From: an uncultured Marinifilum sp. | Lineage (GTDB): Bacteria; Bacteroidota; Bacteroidia; Bacteroidales; Marinifilaceae | Length of the DNA stretch: 64,000 nucleotides | Reading direction: 5' to 3' | NCBI RefSeq assembly: GCF_963677195.1 | Contig: NZ_OY781918.1 | Location: 4,328,923 to 4,392,922 of the forward strand | Shown here: positions 9,334-18,723 of the stretch, piece after piece | Layout of the letters: each line of letters opens with the position of its first letter | How positions within the stretch are numbered: the first letter of the stretch is position 1 | The notes under the pieces: model-generated | What the model was told of the DNA's origin: nothing | Seen by the model: the letters and a program-made list of their open reading frames with translations, nothing else | Database searches by the model: none | Translations under genes and position numbers: made by a program

Positions 9334-10050
9334 TTAATCTCTTCTTATAAATGAGCTAGTAATTCGTTCTCTTACTGGCACTTTTCTTATTTCAAACTCA
9401 TCCATAAGTCCATTATCATTGTACTGCACAGATCGTTTTTCTAATTCAATTTTGCCATCTATTAATTCCAATATTCCGATTCTTACTTCTGGTTTATTAT
9501 AACATCCTCCCGAACCCAGATTAATATACCTGCACCTTCCTGTTTTATCATTCTCATCATGTTTGTGTCCATAAAATATCATTTCAGAATCTATTCCATT
9601 AAACAACACATCTAAGTCTTCTATACTTGGACTCTCTATTCTTGGCGCAAACCAATTCTGTTTTTTGTTCAATCCGTAATGTTGAAAAGTTATTTTTCGA
9701 CCTTTATCTATCTCCAAATCTAAAGAAAACTTCCATTTTTTTACTCTATTTCTATAAGCATTACCAATTGCACAATTTATCCAACTGCGATGCTCTACTT
9801 CCTCCTTGCTCATCCAAGCAGGTATCGGATTTGGTAATCCATAAGCATACCAATAGTCATGATTTCCCATAACAAACTCCATCTCTTTAATTGAAAATGC
9901 AAAATCTAAGCATTCTTTTGGATAAGGGCCAATTCCAATCAAATCACCAACATGAACTATCTTCTCACATCCATTGTTTCTGAATGTTTCAACTCCCTTT
10001 TTTAAGGCTTGTAAATTTCCATGTATATCCTGAAATATACCCAATTTCAT
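9334..10050 (-). CDS. Calcineurin-like metallophosphoesterase (YfcE-like)
   Basis: This 238-residue cytoplasmic protein has all five metal-binding signatures of the calcineurin-like phosphoesterase superfamily in order: FQDIHGN (D8, H10), HVGDLIG (D36), MGNHDY (N63, H64), a histidine in FQHYG (H124) and YGHKH (H162, H164). Such proteins hydrolyse phosphomono- or diesters with two metal ions. It lacks a signal peptide, so the substrate is cytoplasmic, but which one cannot be told. It is transcribed alone, convergent with the queuosine-precursor transporter, with its own terminator about 180 bases downstream. Confidence 0.88.
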   Translation of the reverse strand: MKLGIFQDIHGNLQALKKGVETFRNNGCEKIVHVGDLIGIGPYPKECLDFAFSIKEMEFVMGNHDYWYAYGLPNPIPAWMSKEEVEHRSWINCAIGNAYRNRVKKWKFSLDLEIDKGRKITFQHYGLNKKQNWFAPRIESPSIEDLDVLFNGIDSEMIFYGHKHDENDKTGRCRYINLGSGGCYNKPEVRIGILELIDGKIELEKRSVQYNDNGLMDEFEIRKVPVRERITSSFIRRD

Positions 10051-10506
10051 ACTAGTAATTTTTTAATAATAATTTTATTTATGTGATTTTTATTTGTCAA
10101 TACTCTAAACTTAAAACCGATTAAAGTTACTTATTTATATTGTGAACAAAGCTAATTCAATCAGTTTCCTGCTACATTATTAACTTCTTTATAAAGTCTA
10201 ATTCTTAAATGTGTACAACAATATTCTTACATTATAATTACCGTATCTATTACCAAATAATAAAAAATGATTACTCATGATTATCTCCAATAAACCTTTA
10301 TGCTAAGCTCACAACCTTTGCTCTCATAAATTAGACAAGATTTAAATAAACTAATTTCCCAAGTTTATAAATACTATATTTCACCTTCTTCAAACAAAGC
10401 GCAAACAAGGCATAAATCCTGTATATTCAGCAACTACATACAGACTCTAATTAACCAACACTACATTTTTAATAAGGTATTCTGTATTAAGCAAGCTCTA
10501 TTTAAA
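10051..10506. other. Intergenic region upstream of the hexuronate operon
   Basis: This AT-rich stretch separates the minus-strand phosphoesterase gene from the plus-strand hexuronate promoter. No gene, strong hairpin or repeat was noticed in it. Confidence 0.5.
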
Positions 10507-10538
10507 CTTGCAAACAATCAAAAAGCGCGTTATCTTCG
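10507..10538 (+). promoter_or_regulatory. Promoter of the hexuronate operon
   Basis: CTTG at 10507-10510 and TATCTTCG at 10531-10538 are separated by 20 bases, matching the Bacteroidota housekeeping promoter (TTTG around -33, TAnnTTTG around -7). The -7 box overlaps the first operator, so a bound repressor would block it. Confidence 0.8.
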
Positions 10539-10555
10539 TGTTCGAACACGAAGAT
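10532..10555. promoter_or_regulatory. LacI-type operator 1 of the hexuronate operon
   Basis: This is a perfect 24-base palindrome with core CGTGTTC|GAACACG centred between 10543 and 10544. A central CG dyad is typical of LacI-family operators. Two LacI-type regulators are encoded in the same locus, and the same core recurs upstream of the KDG kinase gene. Confidence 0.85.
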
Positions 10556-10625
10556 TAAAATACTTTAAATCAATATCATTATAAAATAAAATTAATTTAT
10601 ACTTGAAAATAATGTCCTGATTTTC

Positions 10626-10639
10626 CGTGTTCGAAAACG
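10626..10639. promoter_or_regulatory. LacI-type operator 2 of the hexuronate operon
   Basis: CGTGTTCGAAAACG is the operator core with one mismatch, centred 89 bp downstream of operator 1 and 27 bases before the uxaC start codon. A pair at this distance could allow looping between two repressor dimers. Confidence 0.75.
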
Positions 10640-10665
10640 CTAAAATATCGAAATTTTAAAATATC

Positions 10666-12069
10666 ATGAAGAAGTTTTTAGACAAAGATTTTATTCTCGA
10701 AACCGAAACAGCGAAAAAACTATATCACGAATATGCAGCCGATCTTCCAATTATAGATTATCATTGTCATATTTCGCCGCAAGAAATTGCAGAAGATAAA
10801 CAGTTTGACAATATGACTCAAATTTGGCTATATGGCGATCATTACAAATGGAGAGCCATGAGAACTAATGGTGTAAAAGAAGAAGGCATAACAGGAGAAA
10901 CTTCATCTGATTGGGAAAAATTTAAAAATTGGGCCGATACAGTACCTTACACCCTTCGTAACCCCTTATATCACTGGACTCATCTTGAGTTAAAGAAACC
11001 ATTTGGTATTGAAAAAATTCTAAGTCCAGATACAGCCAAAGAAGTATGGGATGAGTGTAATCAGAAATTAAATACTCCTGAATTTTCGTGTAAAAACTTA
11101 ATCCGTAAAGCCAATGTTGAGGCAATAGGAACAACCGACGATCCTGCCGACTCATTGGAATACCACCAAATAATTCGCAATTCAGGATTTGAAACGAAAG
11201 TAGTTCCTTCCTGGAGACCAGACAAAGCAATGGCGGTTGATAATGCAACAGAATACAACAAATATATTGACAAACTATCTGTCGCAGCAGATATGGCTAT
11301 CTTCACTTTCGAGGACTTATTAAATGCCTTAAGAAAACGCCACGATTTCTTCGCCGAAATGGGGTGCAAAGCATCGGATCATGGCTTAGAACAATTTTTT
11401 GCTGAAGATTTTACTCCTGAATTAGTATCTGCAATATTCTTAAAAATAAGAAGTGGCCTTGAGTTATTTAATGATGAAATTTTAATCTTTAAATCAGCAA
11501 TGTTATACGAATTTGCAGTTATGGATCACTCTAAAGGCTGGGTTCAGCAATTCCATATTGGTGCAATTCGTAATAACAATACCGGAATGTTTAAACAGCT
11601 TGGCGCTGATACCGGATTCGATTCAATTGCCGACAAACTGGTTGCCAAAGACATGTCGAAATTTTTAAACCGCTTGGCAATAGAAAAAAAGCTTACAAAA
11701 ACAATTTTATACAATCTTAATCCTGCTCATAATGAGGTTTATGCAAGCATGCTTGGAAATTTTCAGGATGGAGAAATTGCTGGTAAAATTCAATGGGGCT
11801 CGGCATGGTGGTTTCTCGATCAGAAAGATGGTATGGAGAAACAGATGAATGCACTTTCTAACCTTGGGCTTTTAAGCCGATTTGTAGGAATGCTTACCGA
11901 TTCACGTTCATTCTTAAGCTACAGTAGACATGAATATTTCCGTAGAATTCTTTGTAACCTTATTGGCAAGGATGTTGAAAAAGGCTTAATCCCATACAAT
12001 GAAAAATTGCTAAAAGAAATAGTGCAAGGAATTTGCTACTATAACGCAAAAAACTATTTCAATTTTTAA
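10666..12069 (+). CDS. uxaC: Glucuronate isomerase
   Basis: This 467-residue cytoplasmic enzyme interconverts D-glucuronate and D-fructuronate (and galacturonate with tagaturonate), the first step of hexuronate breakdown. The N-terminal metal-site motif DYHCHISP and the conserved blocks MRTNGV, TTDDPADSLEYH, VVPSWRPDKAM, HIGAIRNNNT and GMLTDSRSFLSYSRHEYFRR are all present, and the length is normal for UxaC. It is the first gene of the operon, 28 bases before the SDR gene. Since only UxuA and no altronate dehydratase is encoded nearby, its job here is the glucuronate branch. Expression is likely controlled by the two LacI-type operators in its leader. Confidence 0.95.
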   Translation: MKKFLDKDFILETETAKKLYHEYAADLPIIDYHCHISPQEIAEDKQFDNMTQIWLYGDHYKWRAMRTNGVKEEGITGETSSDWEKFKNWADTVPYTLRNPLYHWTHLELKKPFGIEKILSPDTAKEVWDECNQKLNTPEFSCKNLIRKANVEAIGTTDDPADSLEYHQIIRNSGFETKVVPSWRPDKAMAVDNATEYNKYIDKLSVAADMAIFTFEDLLNALRKRHDFFAEMGCKASDHGLEQFFAEDFTPELVSAIFLKIRSGLELFNDEILIFKSAMLYEFAVMDHSKGWVQQFHIGAIRNNNTGMFKQLGADTGFDSIADKLVAKDMSKFLNRLAIEKKLTKTILYNLNPAHNEVYASMLGNFQDGEIAGKIQWGSAWWFLDQKDGMEKQMNALSNLGLLSRFVGMLTDSRSFLSYSRHEYFRRILCNLIGKDVEKGLIPYNEKLLKEIVQGICYYNAKNYFNF

Positions 12070-12097
12070 TCAAACTCACAGATATAAAACAAATAAA

Positions 12098-12937
12098 GTG
12101 GAAACAAATATCAAAAATAAAATAGCAGTTATTACAGGAGCTGGTGGCGTTATATGTTCAACAATGGCCAAATCCTTAGCTGCGATGGGTGTTAAAACTG
12201 CATTGCTGGATATTAATGCCGAAGCTGTAGAAAAATTAGCTCAGGAAATTGAAAAAGAATACAATGTAGCTTCTATTGGAGTAGCAGCAAGTGTTCTTGA
12301 TAAAAAATCATTACAAGATGCAAAAGAAATAATTAACAATAAGCTTGGAAGCATAGATTTTTTAGTAAACGGAGCTGGAGGTAATTCCCCTCTTGCAACT
12401 GCTGGTGTTGATCAAATGCTTGATACTGATCTTGAGAAACTTGAGGACACATTTTTTGGAATGAAAATGGAAGGTTTTGATAAAGTTTTTGATTTAAACT
12501 TTAAAGGAACTATTCTACCAACAATGGTATTTGCAATGGATATGATAGAAAAGAAAGAAGGATCTATTGTAAATATTTCGTCGATGAATTCATACCGACC
12601 ACTTACTCGAATTGCAGCTTATTCGGCTGCAAAAGCAGCAGTTAACAACTTCACACAATGGTTATCTGTTCACTTCTCGAAAATGGGTGTTCGTGTAAAT
12701 GCAATTGCTCCTGGTTTCTTGTTAACCAATCAAAACCGTTTCTTGTTAACCGATGAAAAAACGGGAGAACCAACCCCAAGAGGAAATAAAATTATAAACA
12801 ACACACCAATGGAACGCTACGGTACACCTGAAGAATTACAAGGTACTTTGCTTTATTTACTTTCCGATTGGTCGGCGTTTGTAACCGGAGTAGTTATTCC
12901 TGTTGATGGTGGATTTAGTGCATATAGCGGAGTTTAA
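12098..12937 (+). CDS. SDR-family D-fructuronate reductase (mannonate oxidoreductase)
   Basis: This 279-residue short-chain dehydrogenase starts at GTG. The nucleotide-binding region is TGAGGVIC, the middle motif is NGAGG and the catalytic residues are in NISS and YSAAK. Its position between UxaC and UxuA, and its similarity to the SDR-type mannonate oxidoreductases used in place of the long-chain UxuB (YjmF-like), indicate that it reduces fructuronate to mannonate with NAD(P)H. Between residues 92 and 130 it carries the insertion (GNSPLATAGVDQMLDT...) that is typical of this subgroup. Substrate assignment rests mainly on context. The stop is followed by a 92-base gap with a hairpin before uxuA. 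Confidence 0.88.
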   Translation: METNIKNKIAVITGAGGVICSTMAKSLAAMGVKTALLDINAEAVEKLAQEIEKEYNVASIGVAASVLDKKSLQDAKEIINNKLGSIDFLVNGAGGNSPLATAGVDQMLDTDLEKLEDTFFGMKMEGFDKVFDLNFKGTILPTMVFAMDMIEKKEGSIVNISSMNSYRPLTRIAAYSAAKAAVNNFTQWLSVHFSKMGVRVNAIAPGFLLTNQNRFLLTDEKTGEPTPRGNKIINNTPMERYGTPEELQGTLLYLLSDWSAFVTGVVIPVDGGFSAYSGV

Positions 12938-12961
12938 AAGAAAATTATAGTTAGTTAAAAG

Positions 12962-13013
12962 ATGTGTTAAAATGAAAGATAATCTCTTATACCCTATCGT
13001 TCATTTTACACAT
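12962..13013 (+). other. Intercistronic hairpin before uxuA
   Basis: ATGTGTTAAAATGAAAGAT (12962-12980) and ATCGTTCATTTTACACAT (12996-13013) can form a stem of about 16 pairs with one bulge and one mismatch. It is not followed by a T-tract, so it is more likely an mRNA-processing or stability element than a terminator. Confidence 0.55.
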
Positions 13014-13029
13014 TTATAAAAAACACAAT

Positions 13030-14214
13030 ATGGCTTTAGAACAAACATGGAGATGGTACGGTCCTAAGGACCCAATCTCATTACAAGAAATTAAACAAAC
13101 TGGAGCTACGGGTATTGTTTCAGCACTTCATCATATCCCAAACGGAGAAGTTTGGACAGTCGAAGAAATTAAAAAAAGAATTACTGAAATTGAAGCCGTA
13201 GGACTACGTTGGTCCGTTGTTGAAAGTGTTCCAGTTCATGAGGACATTAAGAAACGAACATGGAACTTCAAACAATACATCGAAAATTACAAGGAAAGTA
13301 TTAAAAACTTGGGTGCTTGCGGTATTGAAACCATCTGCTATAATTTTATGCCTGTATTAGATTGGTCGAGAACAGATTTAGCTTTTGAATCGGGAGATGG
13401 ATCGAACGCTCTTAAATTTGAAATTGATATTTTTGCTGCTTTTGATGTTTTTATCCTAAAAAGAGAAAGTGCAAAAGCTGATTATTCGGAAGAGATTTTA
13501 AAAAGAGCTGAGGCTAAATTCAATTCCATGTCGACCGAAGAAATCGAAAGAATTACAAGAACTGTAATTGCCGGACTACCTGGTGCTGAGGAATCTTATA
13601 CTTTAGAGAGCTTTCAAAAAGTATTAGATGGATATAAAGAAATTGATGCTAAAAAACTTAAAAAACACCTACACAAATTCTTATCTGAAATTATTCCTGT
13701 AGCTGAAAAAGCGGGAGTTAGAATGGCAATTCACCCAGATGATCCTCCTCGAGCTTTACTAGGCTTGCCACGAGTTGTAAGTACAATTGAAGATGCTTTA
13801 GAACTCACAAAAGTTATTGATTCTGTTTCCAATGGAATTACTTTATGTACAGGATCTTTCGGAGCTGGTCATTTTAACAATTTACCTGAAATGACAAAAA
13901 TTCTTGCTCCAAGAATTAATTTCGTTCACCTAAGAAATGTAAGCAGAGATGCCGAAGGAAACTTCTTCGAAAATTACCTGTTCGATGGCGACATTGATAT
14001 TCCGGCAGTAATGAAAGCATTATTAATTGAAGAAAAAGAACGGAAAAAATCAGGCCGAAAAGACTGGCAAATTCCTATGCGACCTGATCATGGAAATAAA
14101 ATGCTTGACGATCTTCCCAAAAAAACAAACCCAGGATATTCTCTTTATGGCAGAATGAAAGGATTAGCTGAATTACGTGGGTTAGAACAAGGATTAATGG
14201 CTACTCTTAAGTAA
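13030..14214 (+). CDS. uxuA: Mannonate dehydratase
   Basis: This 394-residue enzyme dehydrates D-mannonate to 2-keto-3-deoxygluconate. It has the family N-terminus (QTWRWYGPKDPISL, then ALHHIPNGEVW) and the active-site blocks AIHPDDPP, TLCTGSFGAG, NFVHLRN and MRPDHG, which carry the metal ligands and catalytic residues of the UxuA TIM barrel. Length is normal. It follows the SDR gene and precedes the TRAP transporter genes on the same strand, so it is part of one glucuronate operon. Confidence 0.96.
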   Translation: MALEQTWRWYGPKDPISLQEIKQTGATGIVSALHHIPNGEVWTVEEIKKRITEIEAVGLRWSVVESVPVHEDIKKRTWNFKQYIENYKESIKNLGACGIETICYNFMPVLDWSRTDLAFESGDGSNALKFEIDIFAAFDVFILKRESAKADYSEEILKRAEAKFNSMSTEEIERITRTVIAGLPGAEESYTLESFQKVLDGYKEIDAKKLKKHLHKFLSEIIPVAEKAGVRMAIHPDDPPRALLGLPRVVSTIEDALELTKVIDSVSNGITLCTGSFGAGHFNNLPEMTKILAPRINFVHLRNVSRDAEGNFFENYLFDGDIDIPAVMKALLIEEKERKKSGRKDWQIPMRPDHGNKMLDDLPKKTNPGYSLYGRMKGLAELRGLEQGLMATLK

Positions 14215-14276
14215 AAATTATAGATTCTCGTTTTAAACAATAAAAGTTAGAATAAATCTTTAGCTCCAAATAAGGC

Positions 14277-15269
14277 ATGAAAAAAACACAAGTAATTTCT
14301 AAGCTACTTTTAAGCATAATCTCTTGCTTTCTACTCTTTAGCTGTCAGGAAGCAAGTAAACACAAAACTTTAAAATTAGCTCATGGTTTAGATCCAACGC
14401 ATCCTGTTCATAAAGCCATGTTGTATATGGGCCAAGAATTGGAAAAAATCTCTGATGGACAAATGAGCCTTGAAATTTATCCAAGTGGTCAATTAGGGTC
14501 CGAACAGCAATGTGTAGAACTAATTCAGTTAGGAAGTTTAGCCATAACAAAAGTTTCGGCAGCCATAATGGAAGGTTTTACAAACAACTATCAGGTACTT
14601 GGCTTGCCTTATGTTTTTCGTTCAAAATCTCATTCTTTTAAAACTTTAGACGGTCCAATTGGTGAAGAATTATTGGCATCGACCGAAAAGTTTAATTTAA
14701 AAGGCTTGTGTTTTTACGATGCAGGAGCCCGAAGCTTTTATACCATAGATAAAAGTATTGAAACTCCTGAAGATTTAAAGGGCTTAAAAATGCGTGTAAT
14801 GAAGAGCCAAACAGCCATGAGTATGGTAAAAGCATTAGGCGGCTCCCCCACACCTATTTCCTGGGGCGAATTATACACCGCACTGCAAAGTGGTGTTGTT
14901 GATGGAGCAGAAAATAACCCTCCTAGTCTTTATACCTCACATCATTACGAAGTATGTAAAAATTATTCTTTAAACGAACACACCAGAGTTCCAGACGTTT
15001 TAATTATCAGCACTGTTATTTGGAATAAGCTAAATAATCAACAAAAAAAATGGTTACAAGCTGCGGCTAAAAAATCGGTAACTAAGCAACGTGAACTGTG
15101 GGCTGCTTCAGAAAAGGAATCTTTAGAAAAATTAAAAGAAAATGGAGTCACAATCACCTATCCTCAAAAAGATAAATTTGCAGAACGTGTTCAAAGCTTA
15201 CTCGATTCTTACCAGGAACAACCTGAATTGTATCAATTAATACAACGTATTCAAGCAACAGAAGACTAA
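14277..15269 (+). CDS. TRAP transporter solute-binding lipoprotein (DctP family)
   Basis: This 330-residue exported protein has a lipobox ending in LLFSC (Cys about 23), so it is probably anchored as a lipoprotein, as often seen in this phylum. The DctP fold is shown by LAHGLDPTHPVHKAM, YPSGQLGSEQQCVELIQLG, the substrate-arginine motif GLKMRVM and the GAENNPPSLY block. It would capture the substrate and deliver it to the DctQM permease encoded immediately downstream. The operon context of glucuronate enzymes makes D-glucuronate or a related uronate the expected ligand. It starts 62 bases after uxuA, with AAGG just before the start codon. Confidence 0.93.
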   Translation: MKKTQVISKLLLSIISCFLLFSCQEASKHKTLKLAHGLDPTHPVHKAMLYMGQELEKISDGQMSLEIYPSGQLGSEQQCVELIQLGSLAITKVSAAIMEGFTNNYQVLGLPYVFRSKSHSFKTLDGPIGEELLASTEKFNLKGLCFYDAGARSFYTIDKSIETPEDLKGLKMRVMKSQTAMSMVKALGGSPTPISWGELYTALQSGVVDGAENNPPSLYTSHHYEVCKNYSLNEHTRVPDVLIISTVIWNKLNNQQKKWLQAAAKKSVTKQRELWAASEKESLEKLKENGVTITYPQKDKFAERVQSLLDSYQEQPELYQLIQRIQATED

Positions 15270-15282
15270 TCTTGTAGAACTT

Positions 15283-15756
15283 ATGACATTCAAAAATCAA
15301 TTAGACAGAATACTCGAAAAGATACTTATTAGCCTTATGTGCATATTAGTGCTCGATGTACTTTGGCAAGTAATAAGCCGCTATGCACTGGCATCGCCCA
15401 GTTCCTTTACCGACGAATTAGCAGGTTTTTTATTAATCTGGGTCGGATTATTGGGAGCTGCTTATGTAGCTGGACAAAAACAACATTTAGCAATCGATTT
15501 ATTACTGCAAAAATCATCGCCAGCAAATCAAAAACACCTGCTTCGTTTTATTAATGTTTGCATTGCATTATTCGCTATTGGAGTAATGATTATTGGCGGA
15601 AGCTGGTTGGTTATTACACGCTTTCAGTTTAATGTTAACTCGGCAGCATTGCAAATTCCTTTGGGTTATATCTACCTAGTTTTACCTCTTAGCGGATTAA
15701 TTACCCTTTACTACTCAATTGTATTTATTGTTGAACCATCAGAAGAATTGAACTAA
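15283..15756 (+). CDS. TRAP transporter small permease (DctQ family)
   Basis: This 157-residue membrane protein has four predicted transmembrane segments and the DctQ-type core DELAGFLLIWVGLLGAAYV with the following AGQKQHLAIDLL. It forms the small integral subunit of the TRAP transporter. It begins 13 bases after the binding-protein gene, and its stop codon overlaps the start of the large permease gene (TAATG), indicating translational coupling. Confidence 0.93.
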   Translation: MTFKNQLDRILEKILISLMCILVLDVLWQVISRYALASPSSFTDELAGFLLIWVGLLGAAYVAGQKQHLAIDLLLQKSSPANQKHLLRFINVCIALFAIGVMIIGGSWLVITRFQFNVNSAALQIPLGYIYLVLPLSGLITLYYSIVFIVEPSEELN

Positions 15757-17216
15757 TGGAATATATTGGAATTATTGTTTTAATCACATCATTTTTATTC
15801 TTACTGATAGTTGGTGTTCCCATAGCTTTTAGCATTGGAATATCGGGCATATTAACCATGTTGGTAAGTATCGATTCATTACCTGCTTTTGCAACTTTTG
15901 CACAAAGAATGGCCACCGGATTAGATAGTTTTGCTCTCCTGGCAATCCCCTTTTTCATACTCGCAGGAAATATTATGAATAGTGGAGGTATTGCCATTCG
16001 ATTAATAAATTTAGCCCGTATTTTAGTAGGCCGATTACCAGCCAGTTTAGCTTTTGTTAATGTATTTGCCAATATGTTATTCGGAGCAATTTCAGGCTCA
16101 GCAGCAGCATCGGCATCGGCTATTGGTGCCATTATGGGCCCGCAAATGAAAAAGGAAGGCTACGACGAAAGCTTTAGTGCTTCGGTAAATATTGCATCGG
16201 CAACTACAGGTTTATCTATCCCTCCAAGTAATATCTTAATTGTGTATTCACTTGCTAGTGGTGGAGCTTCCATTACAGCACTTTTTCTGGCTGGATATAT
16301 TCCTGGAATCTTAACCGGATTCTCTATTATGCTAACGGCAATGAGTATCTCAATTTATCAGAACAAAGGCATTAGTGCCATGCTAACAAGCCTATTAAAA
16401 GTTTTTATTGGCATTGCGCTTATCCTTTCGGTGATTTATGGCTTAAATCTACTAAAAGCAAGCTCACCAGCTGGATTTAAAGGGGTTAGCTCTACTCTTG
16501 CGGCTTTAGTAATTGGCTTTATAGCCTATAAATTACGTAATAAAGGAGCCGGCATGAAACGAGGATTAAAAATTTTATGGGATGCAATTCCTAGTTTATT
16601 TTTACTAATTATCGTAATTGGTGGAATTATCGCAGGATTTTTTACCGCCACCGAAGCTTCAGCTGTTGCTGTTCTTTACGCTCTTGTTTTAAGTTTAATC
16701 TACAAAGAAATTACAATTAAGGATATCCCAAAAATTGTACTTGGCTCAGTAAAAACAACTGCCATTGTATTAATTCTTGTAGCCACCTGTATTGGTTTAT
16801 CATGGATTATGGCCTATGAAAACATTCCTCAAAATGTAAGTGCGGGTTTATTAGGACTAAGCGATAATCCAATTGTTATCTTACTTCTAATTAATCTTAT
16901 TCTTTTATTTGTTGGTGTATTTATGGATATGACTCCGGCAGTACTCATCTTTACCCCTATCTTTTTGCCAATCGTGGTTAATTTAGGAATTGATCCGGTA
17001 CATTTTGGAATTGTTATGGTACTTAATCTTAGTGTAGGATTATGCACACCACCTGTTGGATCTGTTTTATTTATTGGATGCAGTGTTGCCAATATAAAAA
17101 TACAGCAGGTTATAAAACCCTTACTTCCTATGTTTATAGCTATGATCGTATGCTTGCTTCTAGTTACTTACATTTCGGACTTAAGTATGTTCTTACCTCG
17201 TTTTTTCGGGTTTTAA
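15756..17216 (+). CDS. TRAP transporter large permease (DctM family)
   Basis: This 486-residue polytopic inner-membrane protein is the ion-coupled channel subunit of the transporter. Recognisable DctM blocks are VGVPIAFSIGISGI, LAIPFFILAGNIMNSGG, FGAISGSAAASASAIG, SATTGLSIPPSNILIVYS, FTATEASAVAVLYAL and a C-terminal block ending in LSVGLCTPPVGSVLF. It is about 50-60 residues longer than common DctM proteins: an extra hydrophobic region lies around residues 205-265, between the two halves. The start overlaps the DctQ stop by one base. It is the last transport gene of the hexuronate operon, followed by a strong hairpin and the regulator gene. Confidence 0.93.
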   Translation: MEYIGIIVLITSFLFLLIVGVPIAFSIGISGILTMLVSIDSLPAFATFAQRMATGLDSFALLAIPFFILAGNIMNSGGIAIRLINLARILVGRLPASLAFVNVFANMLFGAISGSAAASASAIGAIMGPQMKKEGYDESFSASVNIASATTGLSIPPSNILIVYSLASGGASITALFLAGYIPGILTGFSIMLTAMSISIYQNKGISAMLTSLLKVFIGIALILSVIYGLNLLKASSPAGFKGVSSTLAALVIGFIAYKLRNKGAGMKRGLKILWDAIPSLFLLIIVIGGIIAGFFTATEASAVAVLYALVLSLIYKEITIKDIPKIVLGSVKTTAIVLILVATCIGLSWIMAYENIPQNVSAGLLGLSDNPIVILLLINLILLFVGVFMDMTPAVLIFTPIFLPIVVNLGIDPVHFGIVMVLNLSVGLCTPPVGSVLFIGCSVANIKIQQVIKPLLPMFIAMIVCLLLVTYISDLSMFLPRFFGF

Positions 17217-17230
17217 TTAAGTATTAGTTT

Positions 17231-17264
17231 TGTAGTCGGAATTAATTTGGCAATTCCGACTACA
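17231..17264 (+). other. Strong intercistronic hairpin between dctM and the LacI gene
   Basis: This is a perfect 13-base-pair stem, TGTAGTCGGAATT / AATTCCGACTACA, with an eight-base loop. There is no T-tract in the plus direction. It may partly terminate transcription or protect the upstream mRNA, lowering regulator output relative to the catabolic genes. Confidence 0.65.
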
Positions 17265-17309
17265 AATAAATAACATAACCTATTAACTTAATTGCATAAA
17301 GGGAATAGA

Positions 17310-18362
17310 ATGGCAAAAATTCGCATAAAAGATATAGCTCAACAAGCTGGTGTATCGGTAGGAACCGTAGATCGTGTTCTGCACAATCGCGGTGAAGTTG
17401 CAAAAAAAACAAAAAATAAAATTCTGGAAATTGCCAAAGCAAACAATTACCAACCTAACTTAATTGCAAGAGCATTAAAGTCTAAAAAAGAGTCGGTTTT
17501 TGTTTCCTTACTACCAACACCAACACAAGATGATATTTTTTGGAAAAAACCCCTTAATGGAATTAATGATGCTGCTTCTGAACATGAACAATTTCAGTTA
17601 ACAGTTAAAAATTTCTTTTTCGAAAATAATAACAATCAAGATTTTATAAACCAAAGCGAAGCTATATTAGCACTAAATCCTTCCGGCGTTATCTTCTCTC
17701 CTGTTTTTACAAAAGAAAGTTTGCATTTTACCCAACAACTAGACAAAAAAGGCATTCCTTATGTTTTTATGGAATCGAAATTAAAAGACAGCAACTACCT
17801 AGCCTATGTGGGTAGTGATGCCTATCAGGGAGGAAGAGTTGCCGCCAATATTATTGACTTTGGTCTGAACAAAAACGATGATATTTTAATTGTTAACATG
17901 GCAAAAAACCTTGAAAATGTTCTTCACCTAAACAAGCGCACACAAGGTTTTCTAAGCTATTTTATGGATAAGGGTAAAAATGAAGGTCTCAAAATAAATC
18001 TGGAATTATCAAGTTCAAACAGCAATCAAATTAAAAGCAGGCTAGATTCTGTTCTTAAAACCAATAAAAACATAAAAGCGATATTTACAACTGGATCAAA
18101 AGCCTACAAACTAGCCAAATACCTACAGAAGGAAAATCTAAATAATATTATTTTAATTGGATTCGATCCAATAGAACAAAATATCGAATACCTTAACAAT
18201 GGAGCTATTAACTTCCTTATCGGCCAACACCCCTATCAGCAAGGATTTAAGGCATTTAAAAAATTATACGATCATGTAATTCTTAATCATGAAATTACAA
18301 AAGATGAAATTTTACCCTTCGATATCATTAACCAGGAGTGCATTAATCTGTATCAGTTTTAA
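17310..18362 (+). CDS. LacI-family transcriptional regulator, copy 1
   Basis: This protein of about 350 residues has an N-terminal LacI helix-turn-helix (IRIKDIAQQAGVSVGTVDRV, hinge region NYQPNLIARAL) and a periplasmic-binding-type effector domain (VSLLPTPT, IFSPVF, YVGSDAYQGGRVAA, IFTTGS, IGFDPIEQN). A TTG at 17292 would add six residues; the ATG at 17310 preceded by AAGGGA is preferred. It sits at the end of the hexuronate operon, and the LacI-type operators at 10.5-10.6 and 18.6-18.7 kb are its obvious targets. The effector is probably a pathway sugar acid such as KDG or a uronate, which is inference. A close paralog is encoded from 21069. Confidence 0.92.
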   Translation: MAKIRIKDIAQQAGVSVGTVDRVLHNRGEVAKKTKNKILEIAKANNYQPNLIARALKSKKESVFVSLLPTPTQDDIFWKKPLNGINDAASEHEQFQLTVKNFFFENNNNQDFINQSEAILALNPSGVIFSPVFTKESLHFTQQLDKKGIPYVFMESKLKDSNYLAYVGSDAYQGGRVAANIIDFGLNKNDDILIVNMAKNLENVLHLNKRTQGFLSYFMDKGKNEGLKINLELSSSNSNQIKSRLDSVLKTNKNIKAIFTTGSKAYKLAKYLQKENLNNIILIGFDPIEQNIEYLNNGAINFLIGQHPYQQGFKAFKKLYDHVILNHEITKDEILPFDIINQECINLYQF

Positions 18363-18606
18363 ACTAAAAAAAAAGTAATATTTATCTTCCTATATCTGCA
18401 CTTATTTAATGCCAGAATATTTAAATCACCACAACATTGTTTATAATAATTATAAATAATATCACACATCTAAACTCACTTTTCTTCTTCTATTTCAATC
18501 TAAATAATTGAAAAATCGCTGAATCTACTGCACTTTAAACTAATACTTACTATACATATATGAGCTTCGTTTTTAATGGACCGTAAACGAAACAAGCACA
18601 AATAAA
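18363..18606. other. AT-rich gap before the kdgK promoter
   Basis: No gene, terminator or repeat was recognised here. The control elements of the next operon begin at 18607. Confidence 0.4.
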
Positions 18607-18638
18607 TTTGCTAATATTATAAAAGTAGATTACCTTCG
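18607..18638 (+). promoter_or_regulatory. Promoter of the kdgK-eda operon
   Basis: TTTG at 18607-18610 and TACCTTCG at 18631-18638, separated by 20 bases, give the same promoter layout and spacing as the uxaC promoter. The -7 box overlaps the operator that follows. Confidence 0.8.
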
Positions 18639-18650
18639 TGTCCGAACACG
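18637..18650. promoter_or_regulatory. LacI-type operator 1 of kdgK-eda
   Basis: CGTGTCCGAACACG is the hexuronate operator core with one mismatch, centred between 18643 and 18644 and overlapping the -7 box. Confidence 0.8.
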
Positions 18651-18723
18651 GATTAAAAAAATAAAAATTCGTAATAGTATTTGAAATGACTGAAAACGTT
18701 TCAAATTATTTTTTCAAATTTTC

